Positions 30,834-42,622 of a DNA stretch of 64,000 nt are shown one piece after another; position 1 is the first letter of the stretch, and the number at the start of each line of letters is the position of its first letter. The translations under genes and the position numbers were made by a program. This DNA is from Nitzschia sp. DOCU1 (lineage: Eukaryota > Bacillariophyta > Bacillariophyceae > Bacillariales > Bacillariaceae). The stretch is from the NCBI GenBank assembly GCA_951394045.1, contig OX595988.1, positions 806,001-870,000 on the forward strand, read 5' to 3'. The notes under the pieces are model-generated. The model was not told the DNA's origin. It saw only the letters and a program-made list of their open reading frames with translations, and ran no database searches.

Positions 30834-32892
30834 TTATCGAAGAGCCGCTTCAAAGGCCCGTGCCGTGATAACTTCTTCCCATTCGTTCAACTCCTCCTTG
30901 ATTATGGGATAGTTGATCTCCAAGTCACTACAATACGGGAGCAGTGTTTCGACCATGTTGGAGCGAAAGTAGTCAGAGGTCTTTTGCAAGGCACTCACAA
31001 CATGAGCGCATGTAAACGCCGAGTTCTGGACAAGTTGCTTGGCTAGCAAGAGCGCCACTTGGACCTGATGGCCCATCGATACATGTCCGATGATGCTTCG
31101 ATATTCATTTGGCGTCAGCATGGTGAAGAGCTCCTTATAGCCCGGATCCCGAATCTTCATCACAACAACTTCGTAGTCGTGGATGGACCCTTTCAGTTCC
31201 TGTAAGAGTCGCTCCAGTGACCACTGTGTATCAATACTACGAACAGGGCTGGATGGTACGGCTCCACCCAAACACTGATGTGTATCGCTCAAATTCGTCA
31301 TACCACTGTCAGTATCATAGGAGTAACTTGGAAGGCGCCTTCTCATCCCGTTGGAAGGGGACGATGGACCATTGTACATTTGAAATGGGGCATATTGGGT
31401 GCGTCCTTGGTTTGGTGGCGTGTTAGGCTCGTATCCTAATCGGGATGGCCTTGGTGGTGATAAATCTGCCGATCCAAACGTAGAGTCATCGTTGATTACA
31501 CCACGATGGCGGTACAAATCGTTCTCGAGAATCATAGACTCGGAGGGTGCAGAAGGGTCGACCATAGGGCGTTGCTCGGGAAAGGCGTCGCCATTCTGGT
31601 CGAGGATATACGCATCCGCCATGGGAATGTATTCGGCTCGAGATCCGACTTCTACCGTTGTGTCAATGTCAGAGATATCTTCGTCAAAGATGACCGTGGC
31701 AATCGGCTCTTCGGGTTGTCGTTCTGGCAATTGCTGTTCCCTATCCCTGGCGGTTCCTATGATGATGGGAATCTTTGTTGATGGGTTCTCTACCATGGCC
31801 TTTGTGAAAAAGGTGATTTTCAGATAATGGGATATTCTGATGAGATTGCCGTCGTACGTGTCTCTCGCCGACGTTGGAACCACAATGTCGAATTGGTTGT
31901 TTCGGGAAATCAGATCATCGTAGATGGAACGATACACTAATGTGCGATTCTGCTCAAAACCTCCCCGAATACACCGCCGTACTTGTTCTTTGGACGCCTT
32001 TGTCTTGTCCAATCCGGGAAGGTCAATATCTTTCATCTTTTCCAGGTCCACTTTCAACGTGGCCTGTTCCCCACATGCTTTGTATTCAATTTTCTCCACT
32101 AGCTTGACCCGTACTCGATTCAGATCCACCGAAGTATTATTTCGACTTGCCACAGATACTCGCAGTGTCTCGCCTCTTCCTATTCGAGAATTTTCGACGC
32201 TGGCACCGAGCGACAAGAATCCACAATTTAACACTCCAAACGACCGCAACTCATGAGTAGTTGGTTCTAAAAAACAAGGGACAATATCCGAGGGAAGCGG
32301 CGCCGACACAACTTGAAATTCCTTTTCCATACAGTAGTCACTCAATTCGGCTCGTAAGTAATACATGATCCGCCCATTGAATCCACGACTGGAAGATGTC
32401 TTTGGAAATCTCATGCTCGATGGGAGCGACGATGGCAGGGCAAACTCAAAAGGTATTGTATAGACGCCGCGCTGAAGTTTTTGCCTCCCTGTATCCTTCA
32501 ATGTTGTGATGGCTTTGGCAATAATCTTTTCTTCGCGTCTGCAATCAGAATGGTAATAATCGTTGAGCTCGTCGTCTTGTCACGTTCGGCAACGATTATT
32601 CAATGCAACCACGATCAACTTACAGTGGCGATTTTGTTGTCCTCGAAACAACTGTAGTCTCCTTGCCGTACAAGTAAAGTATTAATTTTGCTGGATCCAA
32701 TTTACGTTTTACATGAAGCCTCACTTGCCCTTTTAACGATGTACCTGCGACAGTGGCTATCGGTGTCGGGAAGAACAAAAAATGAGTCGTCATTGAGGGT
32801 GGTAGCAAACTTCCATGTCGTCCTCATCATTCATACTCACGAGCTTCATTCCCATGATCAAACTGGATATCCAAAGTGAGCCTTTGCCCCAT
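30834..32892 (-). CDS. Arrestin-domain protein with C-terminal DUF4476-like region
   Basis: Three exons: 32892-32841, 32744-32624, 32538-30834 (GTGAGT and GTAAGT donors; phases 1 and 2), 625 residues. The model yields a continuous arrestin N-lobe opening: 'MGQRLTLDIQFDHGNEA', 'LKGQVRLHVKRKLDPAKLIL', then 'GVYTIPFEFALPSSLPSS' and 'YYLRAEL'. The C-lobe follows (about 160-300, 'VENSRIGRGETLRVSVASRN'). A disordered Pro/Ser-rich stretch leads to a helical C-terminal domain (about 490-620, 'TLLPYCSDLEINYPII') that recalls DUF4476; this is tentative. Arrestin-like proteins recruit ubiquitin ligases or cargo at membranes. No PPxY ligase-binding motif was noticed. The first exon is short, so the start is less certain than the core. 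Confidence 0.75.
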
Positions 32893-33309
32893 GATCGAGA
32901 GGTGATTGTCGTGATGAGCTTGTCAGGCCCGATTCATCTCTCTGGTTGCAAATCAGAACGAAAAAGTGAGGGAACAATGGATCGCGGTGCGCCGGTGTCG
33001 GTGACTGTCAGTGGTATCACGAAAGGCATGTGCCGTTAAGTTGGCGGTTAAATTTGGCGCGCTCAAGTCGTGACCAAGCTCGACTTCTTGGACCGCTGCG
33101 CGCCGCTTTTTGTCCGAATGGTCCATGGAGTCATTACAGTCTGGCCTGCGGTCGGTCGGCATCACTTTCTTTTGGGGGGCAATAAGCGGCTGCGCTGTTT
33201 TCTTTCGTCCCATCGGCTCTTATTTCCATCCCAAGTCCTTGGGACATTTAATCAACTATCATCTCGATCTTCCAGAGTAACAGATCTGCTGCAAGCCTAT
33301 AGTGTTATA
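32893..33309. promoter_or_regulatory. Divergent region arrestin / HAD-like gene
   Basis: About 417 bases. The HAD-like frame stays open upstream to 33070 and has an ATG at 33118, so part of this may be coding. Confidence 0.35.
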
Positions 33310-34320
33310 ATGATTATCTTTGGAATATGTCGGCCGAGGATGTGCGCAGCCACAGTCTCGAATTGGCAGCGTTGGTTCGCAAGCATTGGCCGAATGTTGG
33401 ATATGGGTGGCATGCCATCGGCATCGAGTGATCGATCGTTGATTCGACCAGTCAATGCTAGCAAGAATAGCAAACTTCAGGCGGTCGCCTTTGATTTTGA
33501 AGTGCTGACTCGATCTTTGGATGAATCCAAAAAGGAGGCAGTGCTTCCTGGTTCTTCCTCCACCACGACGCCCAAAGTTTCTGCTTCTGCGGTTCAGCCG
33601 GATTTGGACCAGATCCAGCAAGTCGCCTCTTTACTCAAGGTGTCAATCGATACGGGGATTACCAAGGAAGCACCTGCACCAAAGAAAACCATTCCCAAGA
33701 CGCATGACGGGGCAGATATTCGGGCCAAGTATGCTTCCAAACTCAAAACTGGATTGCACGGAATCGAATTGGCGAAATCTCAAGCGGAAGATACCTTGAA
33801 GGGAGGTGATGCGGCGGGTCATTTAGCAGCACGACAAATGGCCATCAAGAACACAGCGGCGAGTCCAACGAAATGGATGGCATTGACGGGAACTGGAAAG
33901 CTTTTGTCGTACTTGACTTATAGGAGTATCAAGATTGCTCTCCTGCCAAACCCAACGATCAAGGATGCCGAAAAGCGCAACGAGGAATCCAAATACATGA
34001 AGGATTTTTCGACGCAACTAAAGGAAATCGTAGTGGATAAGGTCGTTCCATTTGATGAATCCAAATCGATACAAACAATGCTGCGAACTAGCATCCTGGA
34101 GGAATTGGATATTCACCCAAACAAAGTTTTGCTTGTGAGCGATAAGGACGATTACCTCAAAGCTGCTAACGATCTGGGTATGATGACTTGTCGATTACGG
34201 CAAGAGAACAAACGACGAGGCAACGTGACAGCCCACTACAATTCGGTCGATATTCCGAGCGTACAAGAGGTTGTGAACGAAATCACCGGAATCTCATTTA
34301 ACGCAGTACTTAATCGATAG
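33310..34320 (+). CDS. HAD-like protein with degenerate catalytic motif
   Basis: Single exon, 336 residues from the ATG at 33310; an earlier in-frame ATG at 33118 is possible. 'LQAVAFDFEVLT' (Asp62, Glu64) resembles HAD motif I, with Glu where the second Asp is usual. Near the C-terminus 'KVLLVSDKDDYLKAANDLGM' matches HAD motif IV and what follows, typical of haloacid-dehalogenase-type phosphatases. The middle is helical and Lys-rich, with no cap domain I recognise. With motif I altered it may be a non-enzymatic member or have changed chemistry. Its end lies 49 bases from the convergent 4-TM gene. Confidence 0.6.
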   Translation: MIIFGICRPRMCAATVSNWQRWFASIGRMLDMGGMPSASSDRSLIRPVNASKNSKLQAVAFDFEVLTRSLDESKKEAVLPGSSSTTTPKVSASAVQPDLDQIQQVASLLKVSIDTGITKEAPAPKKTIPKTHDGADIRAKYASKLKTGLHGIELAKSQAEDTLKGGDAAGHLAARQMAIKNTAASPTKWMALTGTGKLLSYLTYRSIKIALLPNPTIKDAEKRNEESKYMKDFSTQLKEIVVDKVVPFDESKSIQTMLRTSILEELDIHPNKVLLVSDKDDYLKAANDLGMMTCRLRQENKRRGNVTAHYNSVDIPSVQEVVNEITGISFNAVLNR

Positions 34321-34369
34321 CCACAACTTTGGTCTTGACTTTAATGTACAGCTCCTATCACATACTATC

Positions 34370-34852
34370 CTATCCAGACCATGCATCCCCCACCAAACGA
34401 TCATCTTCTGCTGGTCCACTTCCTTCTTCATTTATTCTTGGCTTTTGAGAACGTGCTAGAACCAGGCTGCTGCCAGCAAACACCAAAGTAAATGGTCCCC
34501 AGATGTAGCGTTCCAAAGGACTTGGAGATATCCAGTTCATAACAGACCCTATGGACATGAGCCCCGTCAAGAACCAAGTAAAGCCACGACAGAATTTCTT
34601 GGAATATCCCATATCTCTCAAGCCAGCAGCTTGAAGTAGGATGGAAGCAAAAAAGACGTAGGTCACAGAGGCCACACCACTAGCAACTCGTAGTCCAGTG
34701 GATACTTCGGCCGAACTTCCTCCCCATGCAGCCTTTCCGACGGGGGCGCCACAAGCAATGACCAGCTGGAACACAACCTGTGTCAGAGCACAAGCAATGG
34801 CAACGACGCCGGCAACTTTGCGTCGTTGTTCCATTGTCTCTCGATTAGCCAT
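34370..34852 (-). CDS. Small four-helix membrane protein of bacterial-type family
   Basis: Single exon, 160 residues from the ATG at 34850-34852 (the frame opens further upstream but without conserved features). Four hydrophobic helices are spaced as in small bacterial integral membrane proteins with the motif 'GAP-x-G-x-x-AWGG' ('IACGAPVGKAAWGGSSAEVS' here, then 'GLRVASGVASVTYVFFASIL'). This resembles a widespread bacterial 4-TM family of unknown function, so transfer from bacteria is possible. No targeting peptide is seen. Confidence 0.65.
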   Translation of the reverse strand: MANRETMEQRRKVAGVVAIACALTQVVFQLVIACGAPVGKAAWGGSSAEVSTGLRVASGVASVTYVFFASILLQAAGLRDMGYSKKFCRGFTWFLTGLMSIGSVMNWISPSPLERYIWGPFTLVFAGSSLVLARSQKPRINEEGSGPAEDDRLVGDAWSG

Positions 34853-35510
34853 AGTATATCGATTTTGTGGTTCTTGGTCTGTTTTTCTTCTGTTTTGTGA
34901 GCTTTTCAACATGCCGACGGAGAATGAATGAAGTGACGATGTTGCCCATATGGTGAGCGGGATCCAAATGGATGATCCTCCATGTTCCTCGGCATGGAAT
35001 TTTGGCACATTCGGTGCGCAGGCAGGCGCGGGAGTAGGCCTGTCACCTGCATGACATTCAACATGTGCCGTCCGACCTTCGACTCGCACGAGCACGTCTG
35101 GACGACCATCAGTTCTTCAAAACTGGCGCGCGAGCTCTATCGAGTTCGCGGGACGGCTGGCCCGACGACGAGGAAAGTATCGCGGCGCTGGCGTTGGCAG
35201 CACCTCACCCCCAATGCCGCCATGAGCAGGAGCTTGCCATATTGCCCCTCTTGATTGGATTGTCTTGCTGCTTCCTTGCCATCAGTTCACCGTTTGTTGC
35301 ATCCCAACCATCCTCTTGTCGTTGAATCCATGTAAGTAATGTAATAGGACGATCCGTAAAGTCAGATGCGGCACCTCTGCTACATCACGTTGAATGGCAG
35401 ATTCACTGCATTCGCCGTGTGAATTGCATCGATCGAGCCTCTCACGTTTGTGATTTGTCTTGGCGCTACAACACAGTATACCACTTGAGTATTAGTATCT
35501 ACAAAGAACC
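34853..35510. promoter_or_regulatory. Divergent region 4-TM gene / DPY30
   Basis: 658 bases between two head-to-head starts. Short overlapping frames, none with family features. Confidence 0.4.
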
Positions 35511-36035
35511 ATGTCGAATCAATACGGTCAACAGCAAAACATGAGCATCCACCAGTTGCAGCAGCAGCAACAGCAGTTGCAAAACATGCTGGCGCAAACG
35601 CAACAGCAACGCGCCATGCCGGGCCAGGGGATGAACCAGGGCATGCAAATGCCTTCTCAGCCGCATTATCAACAACCGCAACAGCAAATGCAACAACAGC
35701 AGCAGCAGCAACAACAACAACAACAACAACAACAGCCTCCGGCTGCTCCGCAAATGAACTCGTTGCCGATCCGTGCCTACTTGGATCAAACGGTGGTGCC
35801 TATTCTTTTGGATGGTAAGTCTAATGATTGCGGCTCTGACGAGAGACCCCATGCCACTGCTCTCAAATCTCATTTTGATCTTTTGCTACTCTTGCTTAAA
35901 GGCATGTCGGAACTGGTCAAGGAGCGCCCGGCGAATCCGATTGAATTCTTGGCCTCGTATTTGATTCGCAATGACCCTCAACGAGCTGGAGCCACGCCCC
36001 AGCAAATGGGTCAAAACCCTCAAATGCATCGTTAG
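35511..36035 (+). CDS. DPY30: DPY30 subunit of COMPASS/Set1-type histone methyltransferase, with polyQ N-terminus
   Basis: Exons 35511-35814 and 35902-36035 (GTAAGT donor, phase 1), 145 residues. The Dpy-30 dimerisation motif crosses the splice: '[18 protein letters not shown]' joins '[20 protein letters not shown]'. It is nearly identical to the animal and fungal motif, which confirms the intron. Dpy-30 dimers bind the ASH2L-type subunit and promote H3K4 methylation. The first 80 residues are Gln/Met/Pro-rich, with a near-unbroken run of about 16 Gln (CAG/CAA) at 35695-35739, unusual for this normally compact protein. It is convergent with calmodulin. Confidence 0.92.
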   Translation: MSNQYGQQQNMSIHQLQQQQQQLQNMLAQTQQQRAMPGQGMNQGMQMPSQPHYQQPQQQMQQQQQQQQQQQQQQQPPAAPQMNSLPIRAYLDQTVVPILLDGKSNDCGSDERPHATALKSHFDLLLLLLKGMSELVKERPANPIEFLASYLIRNDPQRAGATPQQMGQNPQMHR

Positions 36036-36688
36036 GTTTGACTACTACTTAAGTTTGGTTTGGAAGTTTTTACCGCACGATAGCTCTACAAGTAGGCGCA
36101 AGCATCTAGCACTACAGTACGAGTCTAGTTCAGCATAGTATTTGGACTCAAATACGTGTGAGCGCAATTCTATTCAAGCCGTCTTCTAACTAAACTGCTA
36201 ACTCTAGTGAAGAAACAAAAATGAACAATAGTATTAGTATGCAGCTGATTGAAACATATCTGGACTTTGCTAGTACCATCGGTGAAGTGTTCGTGTTAAA
36301 ATAGTCGGGCGGTAAAATCTGCGCTTTATGCCGACTACAAAATTGAATACGAGAACCGATACTTTCAGCTATTGATTATCTACAACGATATAAAAGAGTG
36401 TTGTACTTTAGATGTAGAGTATTATATAGAAATGTAGTCAAAGCTAATCCCGACAGGTACTTTGAAAACAAGAGGTCCAAGGATGATTACAGAAAAAGCT
36501 TGCAAAACGACGTCTACAACACTAGAATTACAGAACGCTACTTTCAGCTATTGATTATCTACAGCGATAGTAGTGTACTGTATGGAGAGTATTTTATATG
36601 TAGTCACAGCAAATCCCGACAGGTACGTTGAAAAAGAGATCCAAGGACGACAAATCCAAAGACTATGCTTGCAAAACAACTTCTGCGT
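36036..36688. other. DPY30-calmodulin 3' intergenic region
   Basis: 653 bases, AT-rich, no gene. The right half is a tandem duplication, listed separately. Confidence 0.4.
36352..36688. repeat. Tandem duplication of the calmodulin 3' flank, about 179-base period
   Basis: ACTTTCAGCTATTGATTATC occurs at 36361 and 36540. GTAGTCA-AGC-AATCCCGACAGGTAC, TTGAAAA-AGAG-TCCAAGGA and GCTTGCAAAAC follow in both copies in the same order. Copy 2 runs up to the calmodulin stop codon, so copy 1 is a duplicate of that gene's 3' UTR/flank. Confidence 0.7.
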
Positions 36689-38268
<1,580 letters not shown>

Positions 38269-38700
38269 ATGCTTTTTCCGCATTGGGGAAGCGGGGGGCA
38301 CTCAAACCGCCGCAAACGTTCGCTCGGTTCACCACCATGGCAGGGCCATGCACTTCATCATTGGGCAGGTGTGCTGCATCCGTTCACGTTTGAGCCGCAA
38401 AGGACGCTGTGTGAACCAAGTCCCGATGGATCTTTCCCAAAGCCATCAAAGAATGATCGTCTTCATGGCGAGATTTCACCAAACAATCCCTACAAGGAGC
38501 AGATTGTAGAAATGAGACGACAACTTCACGAACCATGTGAAGCATGCATGTATACGGGAGTGGGGGTCTGCCTTGGCCTTTCGCTTTACTTTATGAATCT
38601 TGCTACAGAGGAGACGACGCTTCCAAAGAATCGACGATTTCTGTGGATCTGTTCCGCCAGTTCTATAGTTGCCGGGGCCTATCGCTTCTATCTTGGATAG
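38269..38700 (+). CDS. Small protein with two membrane segments, DUF4536/DMAC1-like
   Basis: A 143-codon frame. The second half looks real: 'EPCEACMYTGVGVCLGLSLY' (a C-x-x-C followed by a helix) and 'FLWICSASSIVAGAYRFYL' at the C-terminus. The C-x-x-C/two-helix pattern resembles DUF4536 proteins such as DMAC1, which help assemble the distal membrane arm of mitochondrial complex I. The N-terminal 40 residues are less convincing and the true 5' exon may lie upstream. It ends 40 bases from the end of the PGM gene. Confidence 0.5.
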   Translation: MLFPHWGSGGHSNRRKRSLGSPPWQGHALHHWAGVLHPFTFEPQRTLCEPSPDGSFPKPSKNDRLHGEISPNNPYKEQIVEMRRQLHEPCEACMYTGVGVCLGLSLYFMNLATEETTLPKNRRFLWICSASSIVAGAYRFYLG

Positions 38701-38740
38701 ACTGGCAGAAATCTAGTTAAACCGGGGATACTCTAGAGGG

Positions 38741-40671
38741 TTACACCTTTTTCAATCCGTTCTTAGCAGGCTCCAGTAGTTTTTCAAGGACATATGGTGC
38801 CATCTCCTCCAAATTCTTGGAAACCTCATCTCGGGAGACGCCTGGCTTGCCTTTCATCTCAATGTAGAACTTGAACTTGGGTTCTGTTCCACTAGGTCGC
38901 AGTTGAACCACACAGCCGTTGGTAAAACCAAGAGTCATCATCAGTGTTGATGGCAAGGTTGGCTTCTTGTCTGGCTTGGAAGAATCGAATCCCTCCCCAT
39001 CCAAGTCTCGAATGTAGTCGACTTTGTATGGGCTCAGATCAATGCCATAGTTTCCGTTGTCTCGTATTCTCGTCATGATCGTGTCGACCACACTTAGATC
39101 TTCAGTGAAGAAGTATCCATTGTAGCTTACAAACTCCCCGTACTTATCATAGAGACTTTGCATGTGCTGCTTTAGATTCTTGCCTTCGCGATAGGTCGCT
39201 AGCGCCATTTCACTGAAAACGGCCATGGCGCTGACGCCGTCCTTATCAAAAATGACATCGCCGCAGGCAAACCCGATCGCCTCCTCGTACCCAAACAAGT
39301 GTCGATATCCACTCTTGTTTAGCTCTGCTGATCGAGATCCAATCCATTTGAATCCAGTAAGCGTATCCTCAAAGTGGAATCCTTCGACACGAGCAATCTC
39401 CGCCAGCATCTTGGAAGATACCGTCGACGCACACATGGATACGGGCTAAGGATGACGCATGAATATCAGTGAGAAACGCTATAAAAAGACGGGACCAATA
39501 ACTAATGGGATTCACTCCATACCTTGCCACAATTCTTGCCGACTTGGTTCCAAATCCAAGCACCAAGCATCACACCGATCTGGTCGCCACTAAAGACGGT
39601 CCATGCACCACTGGAACGATCTTTCTCTGCCACTGCCAGGCGATCAGCATCGGGATCATTAGCCAGTACAATATCGCATCCATTCTTGCTAGCAAAATCC
39701 TTGGCAAGATCGAGAGCGCCTTTTTCCTCAGGGTTAGGAAACGAAACGGTGGGGAACTCAAAGTTGGGATCTTTCTGCTCAGGGACGGCTTGAAAAGCAG
39801 GAAGATCAAACTCTTGGAATACACGTTGCGCGAATGGATGTCCTACACCATGCATAGCAGTATATGCGAATCGAGGCGGGTTAATTGCATTTGCAGAGCT
39901 TTCTGCGTTTGTTTGGCCTGTCTTGAGTCCACTCGACACAAGTGCTGAAAAGTAAGCATCGAGCATTTTGCTAGTGACTTCCGGCTGGCTAAGTCCGAGG
40001 CAAGGATCGTTCGGGTATTGTTGTCGGCGTTCTTGTAGAATTTTTCCATAATCTTTCCATGGGTCCAGATTCTTCATGATTGAGGCAGAAATTTCGTGGT
40101 CCATCGGATCGCGGATTTGGCACCCATCGCTTGCATAGACCTTATAGCCATTATCACGTTTTGGATTGTGGGAGGCCGTCACCATGATTCCAGTGATAGC
40201 GCCTACTTTTCGAAGCGCGAATGGCACCAATGGAGTCAACACAAATCCGTCGAACAAAATACAATCAATGCCAGCCTCGGCAAAGACCAATGCCGTCAAG
40301 ATAGCGAACGATAGCGACGAAATACCAAGGTTGGGGTTAGAACGATGGTCATAACCAACGACAGCGCATGGTTTCCCAGAAGCAGCGTCGTGGTGTTCGA
40401 GGCAGTACTTTGCAAGTCCCTGCGCCGTTTGAACGACCGTCAAATCATTCATCGAAAGCGGGCCTGGGGCCATGGCTGCTCGAAGACCAGCAGTCCCAAA
40501 GCTAATCCGACGACCATCTTCTGGGAAGAGCAAGGAAAGCTCGGCAACAGCACTTTCATCTTGTTTCTCGGCTCGTTCCAAGAGACTTTGTACGTATTTG
40601 GCAGTGATCGGGTTGGGATCATCCTTGGCCCATTTGGCAGCCGATTCGGCGGTATGCGTAGTTACAGTCAT
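38741..40671 (-). CDS. PGM2: PGM2-type phosphoglucomutase/phosphopentomutase
   Basis: Exons 40671-39523 and 39445-38741 (GTATGG donor, phase 0), 617 residues, matching the PGM2 family length. Active-site 'TASHNPKRDNGYKVY' (phospho-Ser167), metal loop 'DPDADR' (339-344), sugar-specificity loop 'GYEEAIGF' and phosphate-binding 'RPSGTEPKFKFY' are all intact. It interconverts 1- and 6-phosphate (or 1- and 5-phosphate) sugars, feeding UDP-glucose and beta-glucan synthesis or nucleoside salvage; which substrate dominates cannot be told. No targeting peptide from this ATG, so probably cytosolic. A run of 14 C lies 27 bases before the ATG. Confidence 0.93.
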
Positions 40672-41316
40672 TGTATGCAGGGACGATATATAGCGACGGG
40701 GGGGGGGGGGGTAAAATAACAACTCTCCCGATGTTAATGTGGTGAAATCGATTACCCAATCTCAAGTTTCGGGATCGTTCAGATTGACTTTTGTTGTGAC
40801 GCCAAATTCACATTCCTCATTGTTCCGAATTGACAATGGCATCAACTCTCTCCTTGCGATAGAATGAATGACGTTTCGTAGCTTGGCAAGAGGGTATTCT
40901 TTATGTCAATGAATATACCTGGGTTTGATGGCCATAAAAAAGAGAAGATTTATGGAGGCCACGTGATTTAAAGACATCTGCTTCAGATGACCAAATTTTG
41001 TCATTTTCGACATTACAAAGACACAAATTTGTCGACCCCAGCAACCAAAGCATAGTACGAAAGCCGGCCGGACCAGAACATTGCTCCCGTCGTGGAGCTC
41101 ACATGACTGAAACAGGATCCACGTTGATTTGTACCGGGTTGCTACGTGGAATGACGGCGTTCCGGCGGTCATGAAGCCCTGCCTTCGAACGGAATCCGTG
41201 CCATTGTCGCCATCGTGCGTTGTGGAGACGAAGAATCTCATCTACCGGTAGATAACCCCGTTGAGCTTATTCCCTCTACTCTACCCTTTACATCATTTCG
41301 TATTTTATTAACTACC
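40672..41316. promoter_or_regulatory. Divergent region PGM2 / calmodulin-like 1
   Basis: 645 bases between head-to-head genes. Holds a 14-base homopolymer G tract on the plus strand at 40698-40711. No other element recognised. Confidence 0.4.
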
Positions 41317-42161
41317 ATGGCTGAACGAGACCTTACAGAAGATGAGGTGGCTGACCTCAAGGAAGCCTTCGCTATGTTCGATATCAATGGAGATGGTAGG
41401 TGCTTCTCAGGGTACAAAGGCCCCCTCAAAAGCCTGAGGACCCACGAGTATTTCGTCGCAGCTCCTGTCGAACTTGACGATCCCAGGGTAGCTGGCGGCA
41501 TTTGAAATTTTGCCGGCTTGGTGCTCCTGGTAGCGGGTTGCAGACGACAACTGGTTGCTACAAAGGCAGATGCACGCAGTAGTCGCTGGCACTCGGTGCC
41601 TCCCGTTTGCGTTTCGAAAGAAAATCTTCCGCTCCCCTTCTCCCCTCGTTGAAGCCGTGTCGTTAGTTTTTTCCTTCAAAGGTTTCTAAACTTGTATCTT
41701 TGTTGTTTGCATGTAGGTACCATCGAACTTCACGAGTTACAGTCGGTCATGAGAAAGTTGGGCCAGAATCCCTCAGAGGCTGAATTGATTGAAATGATTA
41801 ACACTGTGGATGACAACGGCGACCACGAGATTGACTTTGAAGAGTTTTTGCTTCTGATGAAGTCTCGCATCGGAGAACGAGACCCCGAAAAGGAGCTGAG
41901 AGATGCGTTTGCTGTCTTTGATACCGATGGAAGTGGGTCAATCGATCGAAAAGAGTTGAAGCGATTGATGAAGAAGCTGGGACAGGCGCTCACGGAAGCA
42001 GAACTTGATGCCATGATGGATGAGGTTGACACAAATGGTGACGGTGTAATCAGCTTTGAGGAATTCAAGACAATGATGGTACGTACAGCTTTTCGTAGCT
42101 TTCTTGCTTACTTCCGCGATGCTGACCCTGACAATCTTCTTCGTTGTTGCAGCAATCCTAA
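41317..42161 (+). CDS. Calmodulin-like protein 1 of a tandem pair
   Basis: Exons 41317-41395, 41717-42078 and a 9-base terminal exon 42153-42161 (Q, S, stop), 149 residues. It starts 'MAERDLTEDEVADLKEAF'. EF loops are 'DINGDGTIELHE', 'DDNGDHEIDFEE', 'DTDGSGSIDRKE' and 'DTNGDGVISFEE'. In loop 2 the near-invariant Gly6 is His, which should weaken or change calcium binding there. The first intron sits exactly where calmodulin's does. Length, intron position and sequence show descent from calmodulin, with more divergence. It is a calcium sensor of unknown target, followed 461 bases later by its paralogue. Confidence 0.88.
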
Positions 42162-42622
42162 TTCGTCACGGGGTCTCCTTGTCTCTTCTTGTAACATGCA
42201 CGCTAGTTGAACCTTGTTATTCTGTCATTTCAATGCGACATGTAGCTTGATTAGTAGGTCCACGCAACTACTAGTCCATTTGTTTGTTTTAGCTCTTCCA
42301 CTTCCTACTAGCGCTACTCTAGAGAAGAGTCGTAGATGGGAGTTCCTTCGCGCCTGCTACTATTAGTTAGTAGCAGAGTACCAGTAAGCGACCCGTCGCC
42401 ATCTTCCTGTTCATTTACTTACATACGTATTACATGTTCCTATAGACGACATGTTACTCCGTTGCTTTTTGGTGTCATAGTGCGTAGAAATGATTCTGAA
42501 GTGTACGTATGACACCTGATTTACGCCCGAGGAAAAGTTTGTTCACAACATAATCTTTCATTCTTGAGCCTTTTGTTGTCATACCCTGCAAATCATTTCT
42601 TCCACTTCCGCTGGAAACGACC
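42162..42622. other. Intergenic region between the tandem calmodulin-like genes
   Basis: 461 bases, no gene. Contains a perfect 9-bp hairpin (42354-42376) and the promoter of the second paralogue. Confidence 0.45.
42354..42376. other. Perfect 9-bp inverted repeat (hairpin)
   Basis: CTGCTACTA, loop TTAGT, TAGTAGCAG. It lies about 190 bases past the stop of calmodulin-like 1, so it could sit in its 3' UTR or termination region. Function unknown. Confidence 0.6.
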
